5,772 nt of DNA from Planctomycetota bacterium (GTDB lineage: Bacteria; Planctomycetota; MHYJ01; JACQXL01; JAVHLO01), in NCBI GenBank assembly GCA_031082105.1, contig JAVHLO010000235.1, positions 1 through 5,772 on the forward strand, written 5' to 3'. Shown one piece after another: positions 1-5,772 of the stretch; within the stretch, counting starts at the first letter, position 1; the number at the start of each line of letters is the position of its first letter. The position numbers and the translations under genes were made by a program. The notes below the pieces were generated by a model that saw nothing but the letters and a program-made list of their open reading frames with translations, was not told the DNA's origin and made no database searches.

Positions 1-1
1 G

Positions 2-88
2 TCGTTCGGCCGCTTGCTGACGCGCGCGGCCGGATTTCGTCATTCTGCCGTTTCGATTCTTGATGCAGTTGAGGATCATCGCCCATGA
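2..88 (+). CDS. Possible 3' end of an upstream gene (partial)
   Basis: One + strand frame is open from base 2 to a TGA at 86-88, giving about 28 residues ending in DAVEDHRP. Its stop overlaps the aminopeptidase ATG (85-87) as ATGA, the same arrangement as the later FapA-kinase junction, and its first ten codons all end in G or C. Against it, the last half of the codons mostly end in A or T, and a second + frame is also open from base 1 to a TGA at 61-63. The minus strand is open here too. The fragment is too short to assign a family, so it is listed as a possibility only; sequence left of the window would decide it. Confidence 0.3.
   Translation, partial: SFGRLLTRAAGFRHSAVSILDAVEDHRP
71..74 (+). 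promoter_or_regulatory. Shine-Dalgarno site of the aminopeptidase gene
   Basis: GAGG lies 10 nt upstream of the ATG at 85. Two in-frame stop codons (61-63 and 70-72) prevent any earlier start, so this weak-to-moderate site supports the ATG at 85 as the initiation codon. Confidence 0.5.
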
Positions 89-1674
89 AGTCCCGAACAA
101 GTCGCAGGAAGAGCGGAAGGCGCGAGGGACTGGGATTTTCGATTGACGGCCAAGCCCCTTTGTTCCGCGCCGTCGGCAACGACGAGATCGGCCGCACAGC
201 GAGGCCGCTGGTGGTCTTCGTCACGGAAGACGGCGGAGTCCTGGGGACCGGTCTGCCTCAGTCTACCATGGAGGCGCTGACAAAAGAGCTCCATCTCGCC
301 CAGGCCGAGCAGTTCAAGGGCAAGGAAGCCGAAATCCACGTCCGCCATACGCAGATCAAGGGACCGACGCGCGTCATCTTCGCGGGCGTCGGAAAGCTGG
401 AGTCGTTCGGCGCCGACTTTCTCCGTCGCGCGGCAGGTTCGGCCGCAAAGAGGGCCCGTGACACCGGCAGCCGCGAGATCGTCTTCGTCGTCCCCGCCGG
501 CGCCGGCAAGAAAGGGCAAGACATCGACACGCTCGTGCAGTCGATCGTGGAAGGCGCCACGCTGGGCGCCTACAGGTATGCCGGCCACAAGAAGCCGGAC
601 AAGAAGACCGGTGTGATCGCGAGGTGCCTGCTGGCCCTCGGGCCGCGCACGGCCCGGGCCGGGGTCAATGCCGCCATCCACCGCGGAGTGGCCTGCGCAG
701 AAGCGGTCATGCAGACCCGCGACCTCACGAACGAGCCGGCGAACTTCATGAACCCGACACGGCTCGCGCAGGCGGCCTCCGTGATTGCGCGCAGGAGCGG
801 ACTCCGGTTCAGGATGATGTCGCGCGCGCAGCTCGAGCGACTCGGGATGGGCGCGCTCCTCGGCGTATCGCGCGGCAGCGCGCAGCCGCCGACGCTTTCC
901 ATACTCGAATACAGACCGCGCGCCGGCGTCCGCATGAAGAAGGACGCGCCGTTCAAGCGCGTGGCGCTCGTCGGCAAGGGGCTCACGTTCGACAGCGGCG
1001 GAATCTCGTTGAAGCCCGCCGACGGCATGCAGCACATGAAGAACGACATGGCCGGCGCCGCGGCGGTCATCGCGGCAATGGGCGCAATCGGCAGGCTGCG
1101 CCCGAACCTGCACGTCCTCGGGATCATCCCGGCCACGGAAAACATGCCCAGCGGGACGGCCACCAAGCCGGGCGACGTCCTCTACGCCATGACCGGGAAG
1201 ACGATCGAGGTGACGAACACGGATGCGGAAGGGAGGCTCGTCCTTGCGGATGCTGTGGCCTACGCCGAGAAGCTCGGCGCGGAGGCGATCGTCGACACCG
1301 CGACGTTGACCGGCGCGGCCTCAGTTGCGCTCGGGCCGGGCATCACCGCACTGCTGGGCAACGACCAGCCGCTCATCGAGTCCGTCAAGGCCGCCGCCGA
1401 AGCCGCGGGCGAGAAGGTCTGGCAGTTGCCGCTCCACGAGGAGTACAAGGAGCTGCTCAAGAGCGACTATGCGGACATCAAGAACGCGGACATGCGCCCT
1501 GCGGCCGGGACGATCAAGGGCGCACTCTTCATCGCCGCGTTCGTCGACAAGGCGAAGTGGGCGCACCTCGACATCGCCGCGACGGCGTTCACGGACAAGG
1601 ACCACCCGCTCGGACCGGTCGGCGCCACGGGGGTCATCACCCGTACGCTGATCAATTGGGTGCTGCAGACCTAG
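85..1674 (+). CDS. pepA: Leucyl aminopeptidase (cytosol aminopeptidase, peptidase family M17)
   Basis: This 529-residue protein is a cytoplasmic di-metal exopeptidase that removes N-terminal residues, typically leucine, from peptides during peptide turnover; the family is hexameric. The N-terminal M17 domain spans roughly residues 27-170 and the catalytic domain roughly 195-525. Metal ligands are visible as K298, D303, D321, D380 and E382, and the catalytic residues as K310 and R384, in the blocks GKGLTFDSGG (297-306) and NTDAEGRL (378-385). Every one of these sits exactly 28 residues after its Escherichia coli PepA counterpart (K270, D275, K282, D293, D352, E354, R356), so the catalytic half has no internal gain or loss. 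RDLTNEPAN (212-220) and the C-terminal DKDHPLGPVGATGV block also fit the family. The first 15 residues are rich in Arg, Lys and Ser and are probably a variable extension. The ATG at 85 is the first possible start. E. coli PepA also binds DNA, but nothing here shows that role. Confidence 0.97.
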   Translation: MKSRTSRRKSGRREGLGFSIDGQAPLFRAVGNDEIGRTARPLVVFVTEDGGVLGTGLPQSTMEALTKELHLAQAEQFKGKEAEIHVRHTQIKGPTRVIFAGVGKLESFGADFLRRAAGSAAKRARDTGSREIVFVVPAGAGKKGQDIDTLVQSIVEGATLGAYRYAGHKKPDKKTGVIARCLLALGPRTARAGVNAAIHRGVACAEAVMQTRDLTNEPANFMNPTRLAQAASVIARRSGLRFRMMSRAQLERLGMGALLGVSRGSAQPPTLSILEYRPRAGVRMKKDAPFKRVALVGKGLTFDSGGISLKPADGMQHMKNDMAGAAAVIAAMGAIGRLRPNLHVLGIIPATENMPSGTATKPGDVLYAMTGKTIEVTNTDAEGRLVLADAVAYAEKLGAEAIVDTATLTGAASVALGPGITALLGNDQPLIESVKAAAEAAGEKVWQLPLHEEYKELLKSDYADIKNADMRPAAGTIKGALFIAAFVDKAKWAHLDIAATAFTDKDHPLGPVGATGVITRTLINWVLQT

Positions 1675-1701
1675 CCCGACCTATTCAGGAAATTCAATTC
1701 G

Positions 1702-1789
1702 CTGTCATGCCGAACTTGGTTCGGCATCTCCTTCGGCGAAGGGCCGGACACGTGGCAAAGGAGATTCCGAACCGAGTTCGGAATGACAG
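1702..1789. repeat. Paired REP-like palindromic element between pepA and the FapA gene
   Basis: Two 32-nt arms, 1702-1733 and 1758-1789, are inverted copies of each other with three mismatches, separated by 24 nt. Each arm is also a palindrome. The left arm forms a 9-bp stem, 1707-1715 with 1719-1727, around a 3-nt loop. The right arm forms a 9-bp stem, 1764-1772 with 1776-1784, also around a 3-nt loop. Two of the three differences between the arms form one compensatory change, a G-C pair (1709/1725) replaced by a T-A pair, and the third falls in the loop. The 24-nt centre holds a small stem, CGGC 1734-1737 with GCCG 1743-1746. This is the layout of REP/BIME-type dispersed elements. No T-tract follows, so an intrinsic terminator role for pepA is not supported, although the RNA would fold strongly. 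No transposase gene is present. Confidence 0.85.
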
Positions 1790-1836
1790 TCTGTCGATGC
1801 TTTTCCTTGAGTCGCGAATAGTGCTGGCTAGTTGCT

Positions 1837-3375
1837 ATGCCGGACTCGCAGGACGAATCGAAAAGTGGCATTGCAGGGGGCGGTGACGGCCTCGAAGACG
1901 CTCCTCCGGCTATCCCGGGGTCCATGGTGACGCCCGGGCAGGTCATACCGGGAGGCAGGATCGCCGTTGACAACTCGACAGACGCCCTTGTCCTGCAGGT
2001 CCACGTCGACCAGAAGGCGCTCAGCGCATACCTCACGCTCCGATCAGTGTCCCAGTCTGCCCAACTCGACCTTGAATCGCTCGTGACCGAGGTCACGCGG
2101 ACTGGTCTCCTTTTCACCGAGGAGGAGCTCGGCCACCTCAGGGAAATCCTGGCGGAGTTCTGTGAGGGGAGGAGGCCGATCGAGCGCGAACTCGTGGTCC
2201 AGGGCCTCGAACCGCTGAAGGGCGAAGACGGCAAGATCGACTGGGCAATCGAGTACCTTGAAAAGAAGGTGCTCGAGGCAGATTCGCGCGTCGATTTCCG
2301 GCAGAAGGAGACCATCCGGAACGTCAGGAAGGGCGAGAAGATGCTGACGATCATCCCGCCGGAGCGCGGACTGGTCGGCCGCGATGTCTTCGGCAAAGTA
2401 CTCCCCGCGAAGTCGGGCGTTCCAATCAGGATCACGCGTGGGTCCAACGTGCATGTCGAGGCCGATGGCGTGACGTTTGTCGCCGACGCGGACGGCCGCG
2501 TCACGTATGATCGCAACACGCTCCGCGTCGACCCGACAATCGAGGTCATGGAAGACCTGGACTACTCCGTGGGCAACATCGACTTCACCGGGTTTGTCCA
2601 CGTTCACGGCGGCGTGCTGGACGGGTTTTCGATCAAGGCGAGCCAGGGCATCCACGTCGGAGGCATGGTGGCCGCGGCGACCCTCGAATCCGACGGAGAC
2701 GTTGCATTGGCCGGAGGGATGGCCGGGCGCGGCAAGGGGATACTGAAGTGCAAGGGTACGCTCACGGCCAAGTACTTGAACCAGGTGACCGCCGAGGTCG
2801 GCGGCGACATGACCATCTACACCGAGATCCACAATTCGATCGTCAACTGCACCGGAAGCATCAAGGTCGAGCGCGGCAGCATCATCGGCGGTGAAATCAC
2901 TGCGCTGGGCAGCGTGAGCGCACCCATGATCGGCTCGCCGATGGGAGTAAAGACGGCGATAGCCGCAGGGGTGAACTACTCCGTCGGCGAAAAACTGCGC
3001 GAGATCCGCGAGGTGATCAGGTCTTGCGAAAACACAATCGCCAAGTTCAACGAGAGGCTGGCGCCTTTTTTGCAGAACAAGGAACAACTGGCGTCCCTGG
3101 ATGTTCAGAAGCTCGAGATCGTCCGCAATTTCCTGATCGAACTCCAGCGACAGCAGCAGTTGTTGAACGAACAGCGCGAGCAGGAACGCAACATCGTCAG
3201 CATGGAGGACCAGCAGGTGCGGAAGCTCGTCATGGTCTCGCGGCGCCTGCATGCGGGCGTGAGCGTGCAGATCGGGAGCTGTCGTACGAACATCACGGAC
3301 GACCTCGAGGGCCCACTCAGGCTCACTCCAAACGAAGCGGACGGCTCCGTGAAGATCAGAGGGGTGGACGCATGA
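1837..3375 (+). CDS. FapA family (DUF342) protein, predicted beta-helix with C-terminal coiled coil
   Basis: This 512-residue protein has the full FapA/DUF342 plan and no signal peptide or membrane segment, so it is probably cytoplasmic. Residues 1-45 are a Gly/Asp/Pro-rich variable leader. An N-terminal domain follows, ending in the family blocks GRDVFGKVLPAKSG (181-194) and GSNVHVEADG (202-211). DYSVGNIDFTG (242-252) opens a long region of short Gly-spaced beta repeats (about 245-380) that predicts a right-handed, bactofilin-like beta-helix. Residues 385-455 are a Glu/Arg/Gln-rich coiled coil, and the chain ends with a short beta region. In Vibrio, FapA acts in polar flagellar assembly and binds the glucose-PTS protein EIIA, but the family also occurs without flagella and no flagellar gene is visible, so the role here is open. 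The ATG at 1837 follows an in-frame TAG (1819-1821) and lacks a clear Shine-Dalgarno. The ATG at 1924 (residue 30) is an alternative start that keeps every domain. The stop overlaps the kinase start by 4 nt. Confidence 0.93.
   Translation: MPDSQDESKSGIAGGGDGLEDAPPAIPGSMVTPGQVIPGGRIAVDNSTDALVLQVHVDQKALSAYLTLRSVSQSAQLDLESLVTEVTRTGLLFTEEELGHLREILAEFCEGRRPIERELVVQGLEPLKGEDGKIDWAIEYLEKKVLEADSRVDFRQKETIRNVRKGEKMLTIIPPERGLVGRDVFGKVLPAKSGVPIRITRGSNVHVEADGVTFVADADGRVTYDRNTLRVDPTIEVMEDLDYSVGNIDFTGFVHVHGGVLDGFSIKASQGIHVGGMVAAATLESDGDVALAGGMAGRGKGILKCKGTLTAKYLNQVTAEVGGDMTIYTEIHNSIVNCTGSIKVERGSIIGGEITALGSVSAPMIGSPMGVKTAIAAGVNYSVGEKLREIREVIRSCENTIAKFNERLAPFLQNKEQLASLDVQKLEIVRNFLIELQRQQQLLNEQREQERNIVSMEDQQVRKLVMVSRRLHAGVSVQIGSCRTNITDDLEGPLRLTPNEADGSVKIRGVDA
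3358..3364 (+). promoter_or_regulatory. Shine-Dalgarno site of the kinase, inside the end of the FapA gene
   Basis: AGAGGGG lies 7 nt upstream of the ATG at 3372 and is the clearest ribosome-binding site in the window. It sits within the last codons of the FapA-family gene and fixes the kinase start at the ATGA overlap, pointing to translational coupling and roughly matched synthesis of the two proteins. Confidence 0.75.
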
Positions 3376-5772
3376 CCGAGGATGCACTCGAAGCGTCACA
3401 CGACGGCGCATCACTTCCTACAACACCTCCACCAGAACCTTCGCCGGGTCCGGGCGCGAAGCCGCCCGAGCGGATCGGCAGGTTCCATGTCATCGCCGAG
3501 GTCGCGCAGGGCGGCATGGGTGTCGTACTCAAGGCCGTCGATCCGGACACGTCGCGCACTGTCGCGCTCAAGCTTCTCAAGGAAGGTCCATGGGCCGCGC
3601 GCGACAGGGTGCAGCGTTTCCTGCGCGAGGCCGCGGCCGTGGGCAAGCTCAGCCACCCCGGCATCATCGAGGTCCTCGAGGTCGGCGAACACGAGGGCAC
3701 GCCCTTCATCGCAATGCCGTTCATCGACGGGATGTCGTTCGACCACGTGCTGGGCGCGCGGAAGGTCGATATCCTCGACGGCGTCCGGGTGATCGCGGCG
3801 GTCGCGCGCGCGTTGCAGCATGCGCACGAGAACGGGATCGTTCACAGGGACGTGAAACCCTCCAATATCATGCTCGAAGGGTTCGCTTCGAAGGCCGGAC
3901 CCGCCCGCGCCGGGACGGGAGGCGCAGTCACCACGAGCGATGTGGACGTGTCCGCAGGATCGGAGACCGCTCGCAATCAAGATTGGGTGACGCCGTATCG
4001 GCGGGTGGTCCTCATGGACTTCGGACTCGCAAAAGACCTCTCGGAGATGAAGAGACTCACGCGGACCGGGCTGGTGATGGGTTCGCCGGCATACATGTCG
4101 CCCGAGCAGGTGGAAGGGATACCGGAACGAGTTTCGTTTGCGACCGACATCTACTCGCTCGGCGCGGTGCTCTACGAACTGATCACGGGCCGGCCGCCGT
4201 TCGATTCCGCGCATCTGCCCGACACGTTCCAGAAGATACTCCGTGAGGACCCGGCCGCACCGTCCCGCGCGAATCCGTTTGTGCATCGCGACCTGGAAGC
4301 GGTGTGCATCAAGGCCATGGAGAAGTATCCGAAGGCAAGGTACCGCCATATGGCCGACATGGCTGCGGACCTTGAACGGTTCCTGCAGGGCGCGCGCGTG
4401 ATGGCGCCCCCGTACGATGCGCTGAAGAAGGCGCGGCGGTTCCTGAGGCGGCAGCGCCGCGCGCTCGTGCTCATCGCGATCTTTGCCGCGGGACTGCTCT
4501 TCTGGGAGTTGTTGCAGCGGATGAGACAGGCCGACGAGTTCAGGCGCTGCCTCGACTCGGCCGCGTCGGCGCTCCGGCGGGGCGACCTCACGATGGCCGG
4601 CGAGTCGCTCGACCGCGCGGCGTTGCTTGACGCGCGAAACGAAGACCTGCTCCGGCTGAAATCGGAATACTACGTCGAACGCGCGGCGGACTCGGCAGGG
4701 GAGGGCGAGCTCGAGCGCGCGGCAGGACTCCTGATCGTGGCGAGAGAACTCGGCATCAAGGAGTCGAAGAAGGTCACCGAGCTCGAACGCATCATCAGCG
4801 GCGTCGCTATGTTGACCATCCGTTCGGAGCCGCCGGGGGCGGAGGTCGTGCTCGTCCCGTGGACGGATGGCGTGCCTGATCCCGCCGGTTCCGGATCCGA
4901 CCGCGGCTGCAAGTCCCCCATAGCAAAGGGGGATTCAGGGGGTTGTTTACCGTCCGATCCCCGGCTGGAACGCCGTTCAGTCAAGACCGGCGACAACGCT
5001 GACATGTTTTTGCCAGATGAAATTCGCATAGGGGCGGGATGTTCGAAGACCGACGTGCCGTTCGGCCTGTATCGGGTCAGCGCCATGGCGCCCGGTCGCC
5101 AGCGTGTGGAGTTTCCGCTGCTCGTTCGACGGAGCGAGGACCGCAAAATCGTGGTGAGACTGCTCGAAGAAGCGCAGATCCCCGCGAACATGGTCTATGT
5201 CCACGCCGGACGGTTCGTGTCGGGCGATGCGATCAGCGGGACAAGCGAAATGGAGGTGGACGGCTTCCTGGTCGACCGCTTCGAGGTTACCAACAAAAAG
5301 TACAAGGAGTTCACTGACGCCACAGGCCATCGCGCCCCGCCGTACTGGCGGAAAGGCGCGTTTCCGCGCGGCGAAGAAGATCACCCCGTCCGCGAGGTGA
5401 GCTGGGAGGATGCGGGAGCCTTCGCCGCCTGGTGCGGCTGCAGGCTGCCTACGGAGTTCGAGTGGGAGAAGGCCGCGCGCGGCGTGGACGGCAGGCTCTT
5501 CCCGTGGGGGGACAGGTTCGATTCGGCGCGGCTGAACTCCGAAGACGGCGGACTCACCGACACGACTCCGGTCGGTTCGTATCCGGCGGGACAGAGCCCC
5601 TATGGCTGCTGCGACATGGCGGGCAACCTGTGGGAGTGGACGGCGACGTCGAGCGTCCGCGACGAGGAATACTTGGTCGTCAAGGGCGGAAGCTGGGCCA
5701 ACGCCGGCGTGGACAACCGCTCATCCCTCACGAACTTCGCCGAGAAGACCTTCCGCGCCAACTCGATCGGCT
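3372..5772 (+). CDS. Transmembrane Ser/Thr protein kinase with PEGA-like and FGE-sulfatase domains (3' end outside window)
   Basis: This frame encodes 800 residues without a stop, and the last visible residues (RANSIG) resemble the C-terminal IGFR block of FGE-type domains, so little is missing. After a Pro-rich leader (15-33) comes a PknB/Hanks-type kinase (about 35-340): glycine loop AQGGMGVV (45-52, first Gly replaced by Ala), Lys67, Glu86, HRDVKPSN (158-165), DFG (216-218), SPEQ (243-246) and TDIYSLG (258-264). All catalytic residues are present, so it should be active. T230 and T232 are plausible activation-loop phosphosites. About 40 extra residues lie between the HRD loop and DFG. A basic stretch (352-363) precedes a single membrane helix (364-381), placing the kinase in the cytoplasm and the rest outside. 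Residues 385-479 are helical and TPR-like, 480-598 a PEGA-like domain starting LTIRSEPPGAEV, and 604-800 an FGE-sulfatase (SUMF1) domain with RLPTEFEWEKAARG (691-704) and DMAGNLWEW (748-756). The active-site cysteines of true FGE enzymes are absent, suggesting a ligand-sensing or binding role. Confidence 0.95.
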   Translation, partial: MTEDALEASHDGASLPTTPPPEPSPGPGAKPPERIGRFHVIAEVAQGGMGVVLKAVDPDTSRTVALKLLKEGPWAARDRVQRFLREAAAVGKLSHPGIIEVLEVGEHEGTPFIAMPFIDGMSFDHVLGARKVDILDGVRVIAAVARALQHAHENGIVHRDVKPSNIMLEGFASKAGPARAGTGGAVTTSDVDVSAGSETARNQDWVTPYRRVVLMDFGLAKDLSEMKRLTRTGLVMGSPAYMSPEQVEGIPERVSFATDIYSLGAVLYELITGRPPFDSAHLPDTFQKILREDPAAPSRANPFVHRDLEAVCIKAMEKYPKARYRHMADMAADLERFLQGARVMAPPYDALKKARRFLRRQRRALVLIAIFAAGLLFWELLQRMRQADEFRRCLDSAASALRRGDLTMAGESLDRAALLDARNEDLLRLKSEYYVERAADSAGEGELERAAGLLIVARELGIKESKKVTELERIISGVAMLTIRSEPPGAEVVLVPWTDGVPDPAGSGSDRGCKSPIAKGDSGGCLPSDPRLERRSVKTGDNADMFLPDEIRIGAGCSKTDVPFGLYRVSAMAPGRQRVEFPLLVRRSEDRKIVVRLLEEAQIPANMVYVHAGRFVSGDAISGTSEMEVDGFLVDRFEVTNKKYKEFTDATGHRAPPYWRKGAFPRGEEDHPVREVSWEDAGAFAAWCGCRLPTEFEWEKAARGVDGRLFPWGDRFDSARLNSEDGGLTDTTPVGSYPAGQSPYGCCDMAGNLWEWTATSSVRDEEYLVVKGGSWANAGVDNRSSLTNFAEKTFRANSIG
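3876..4004 (+). other. Insertion within the kinase domain, between the HRD loop and the DFG motif
   Basis: Residues 169-211 separate NIML (end of the catalytic loop) from VVLMDFG. Bacterial Hanks kinases normally have only about 5-8 residues here, a beta-hairpin turn of the type DEDGRV. The extra segment is rich in Gly, Ala, Ser and Thr, predicts as a flexible exposed loop, and keeps the frame. Seen directly: the length and composition. Inferred: that it loops out next to the active site without destroying activity, since all catalytic residues on both sides remain. Confidence 0.75.
4911..4944. repeat. Palindromic C/G-run repeat embedded in frame in the kinase gene
   Basis: The segment carries TCCCCC (4914-4919), an 8-nt spacer, then GGGGGA (4928-4933), extendable to an 8-bp stem with one G-T pair (4912-4919 with 4928-4935). 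A second G-run follows at 4938-4942, giving GGGGGATTCAGGGGGTT. This resembles short dispersed repeats with alternating C5/G5 blocks usually found between genes in many bacterial genomes (recalled, not searched). It is translated here as part of residues 514-525 and uses codons rare in this gene (ATA, TCA, TGT, TTA). It falls in a variable loop of the PEGA-like domain. Confidence 0.65.
4983..5054 (+). repeat. Short direct repeats flanking an atypical segment in the PEGA-like domain
   Basis: AAGACCG occurs at 4983-4989 and again at 5046-5052, exactly 63 nt apart (21 codons), in the same reading frame, so each copy encodes Lys-Thr. The sequence between (4994-5042) is about half G+C and uses several A/T-ending codons (TTT, CCA, GAT, GAA, ATT, ATA, TGT), unlike the surrounding gene. 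The second copy leads straight into the recognisable PEGA-like strand DVPFGLYRV. This could be an in-frame insertion with target duplication or slippage, but a 7-nt repeat could arise by chance. Confidence 0.35.

Noticed and set aside
7..32. 7-bp inverted repeat (CGGCCGC with GCGGCCG, 12-nt loop) near the left edge
   Set aside because: Short G/C-only inverted repeats are common by chance at this composition, no T-run follows, and it may lie inside an upstream coding region.
1..86. Divergent minus-strand gene starting at the CAT at 84-86
   Set aside because: The frame is open to the left edge, but with only 28 codons visible and no ribosome-binding site assessable outside pepA, there is nothing to support it.
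76..1113. Minus-strand frame of 345 codons opposite pepA
   Set aside because: It is antisense to a well-conserved M17 peptidase, with no motif or plausible start context of its own.
1675..1836. Intrinsic terminator after pepA
   Set aside because: The hairpins are strong but no T-run follows either stem; the REP-like explanation fits better.
1807..1836. Sigma-70 or sigma-54 promoter just before the FapA-family gene
   Set aside because: TTGAGT at 1807-1812 has no matching -10 box at usual spacing, and the TGGC...TGCT at 1825-1836 has only 8 nt between the GG and GC positions rather than the 12 needed for sigma-54.
624..1886. Second + strand frame of 420 codons overlapping pepA and the spacer
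   Set aside because: The product is Arg/Gly/His-rich low complexity from a shifted frame of pepA, and it reads through the palindromic repeat, so it is a composition artefact.
2044..3414. Long open frame on the minus strand (456 codons) opposite the FapA-family gene
   Set aside because: It is antisense to a clear DUF342 coding sequence, its product is a His/Asp/Arg-rich string with no recognisable domain, and long antisense frames are expected in G+C-rich genes.
3411..4349. Long open frame on the minus strand (312 codons) opposite the kinase
   Set aside because: The + strand frame carries every Hanks kinase motif; the antisense product is Arg/His-rich with no domain.

Overview
The window is about 5.8 kb of high-G+C bacterial DNA with all genes on the + strand. 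It contains a leucyl aminopeptidase (85-1674), a 162-bp spacer with a paired palindromic repeat, a FapA/DUF342-family protein (1837-3375), and a large transmembrane Hanks-type Ser/Thr kinase (from 3372) that runs off the right edge about where its last domain should end. A possible tail of another gene lies in the first 88 bases. No RNA gene, CRISPR array, transposase or phage gene was seen.

The organism cannot be named from this sequence. Strong G/C preference at third codon positions, a one-pass membrane kinase carrying PEGA-like and FGE-sulfatase (SUMF1) modules, and dispersed palindromic repeats suggest a free-living, large-genome, Gram-negative-type lineage such as Planctomycetota, Myxococcota, Hydrogenedentota or a related candidate phylum. 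This is inference from gene style, not a phylogenetic result.

Layout: (1) 1-84, leader of the aminopeptidase, possibly the 3' end of an upstream gene joined by an ATGA overlap. (2) 85-1674, housekeeping M17 aminopeptidase with every metal and catalytic residue intact. (3) 1675-1836, spacer with two 32-nt inverted arms, each itself a 9-bp hairpin, differing at one base pair by a compensatory change. (4) 1837-3375, FapA-family protein with a repetitive predicted beta-helix core and a long C-terminal coiled coil. (5) 3372-5772, kinase whose ATG overlaps the FapA stop codon in ATGA, with a good Shine-Dalgarno inside the end of the FapA gene.

The FapA-family gene and the kinase are almost certainly one translationally coupled operon, which suggests that they work together, for example as a cytoplasmic scaffold and a membrane kinase acting on it. 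The kinase has several oddities: about 40 extra residues between the HRD catalytic loop and the DFG motif, a palindromic repeat translated in frame inside the PEGA-like domain, a second compositionally foreign stretch between short direct repeats just after it, an FGE-type domain without the two active-site cysteines of true formylglycine-generating enzymes, and four unusual cysteines in that same domain. The FapA-like protein plus this kinase is the best candidate here for an undescribed system; the aminopeptidase looks ordinary.
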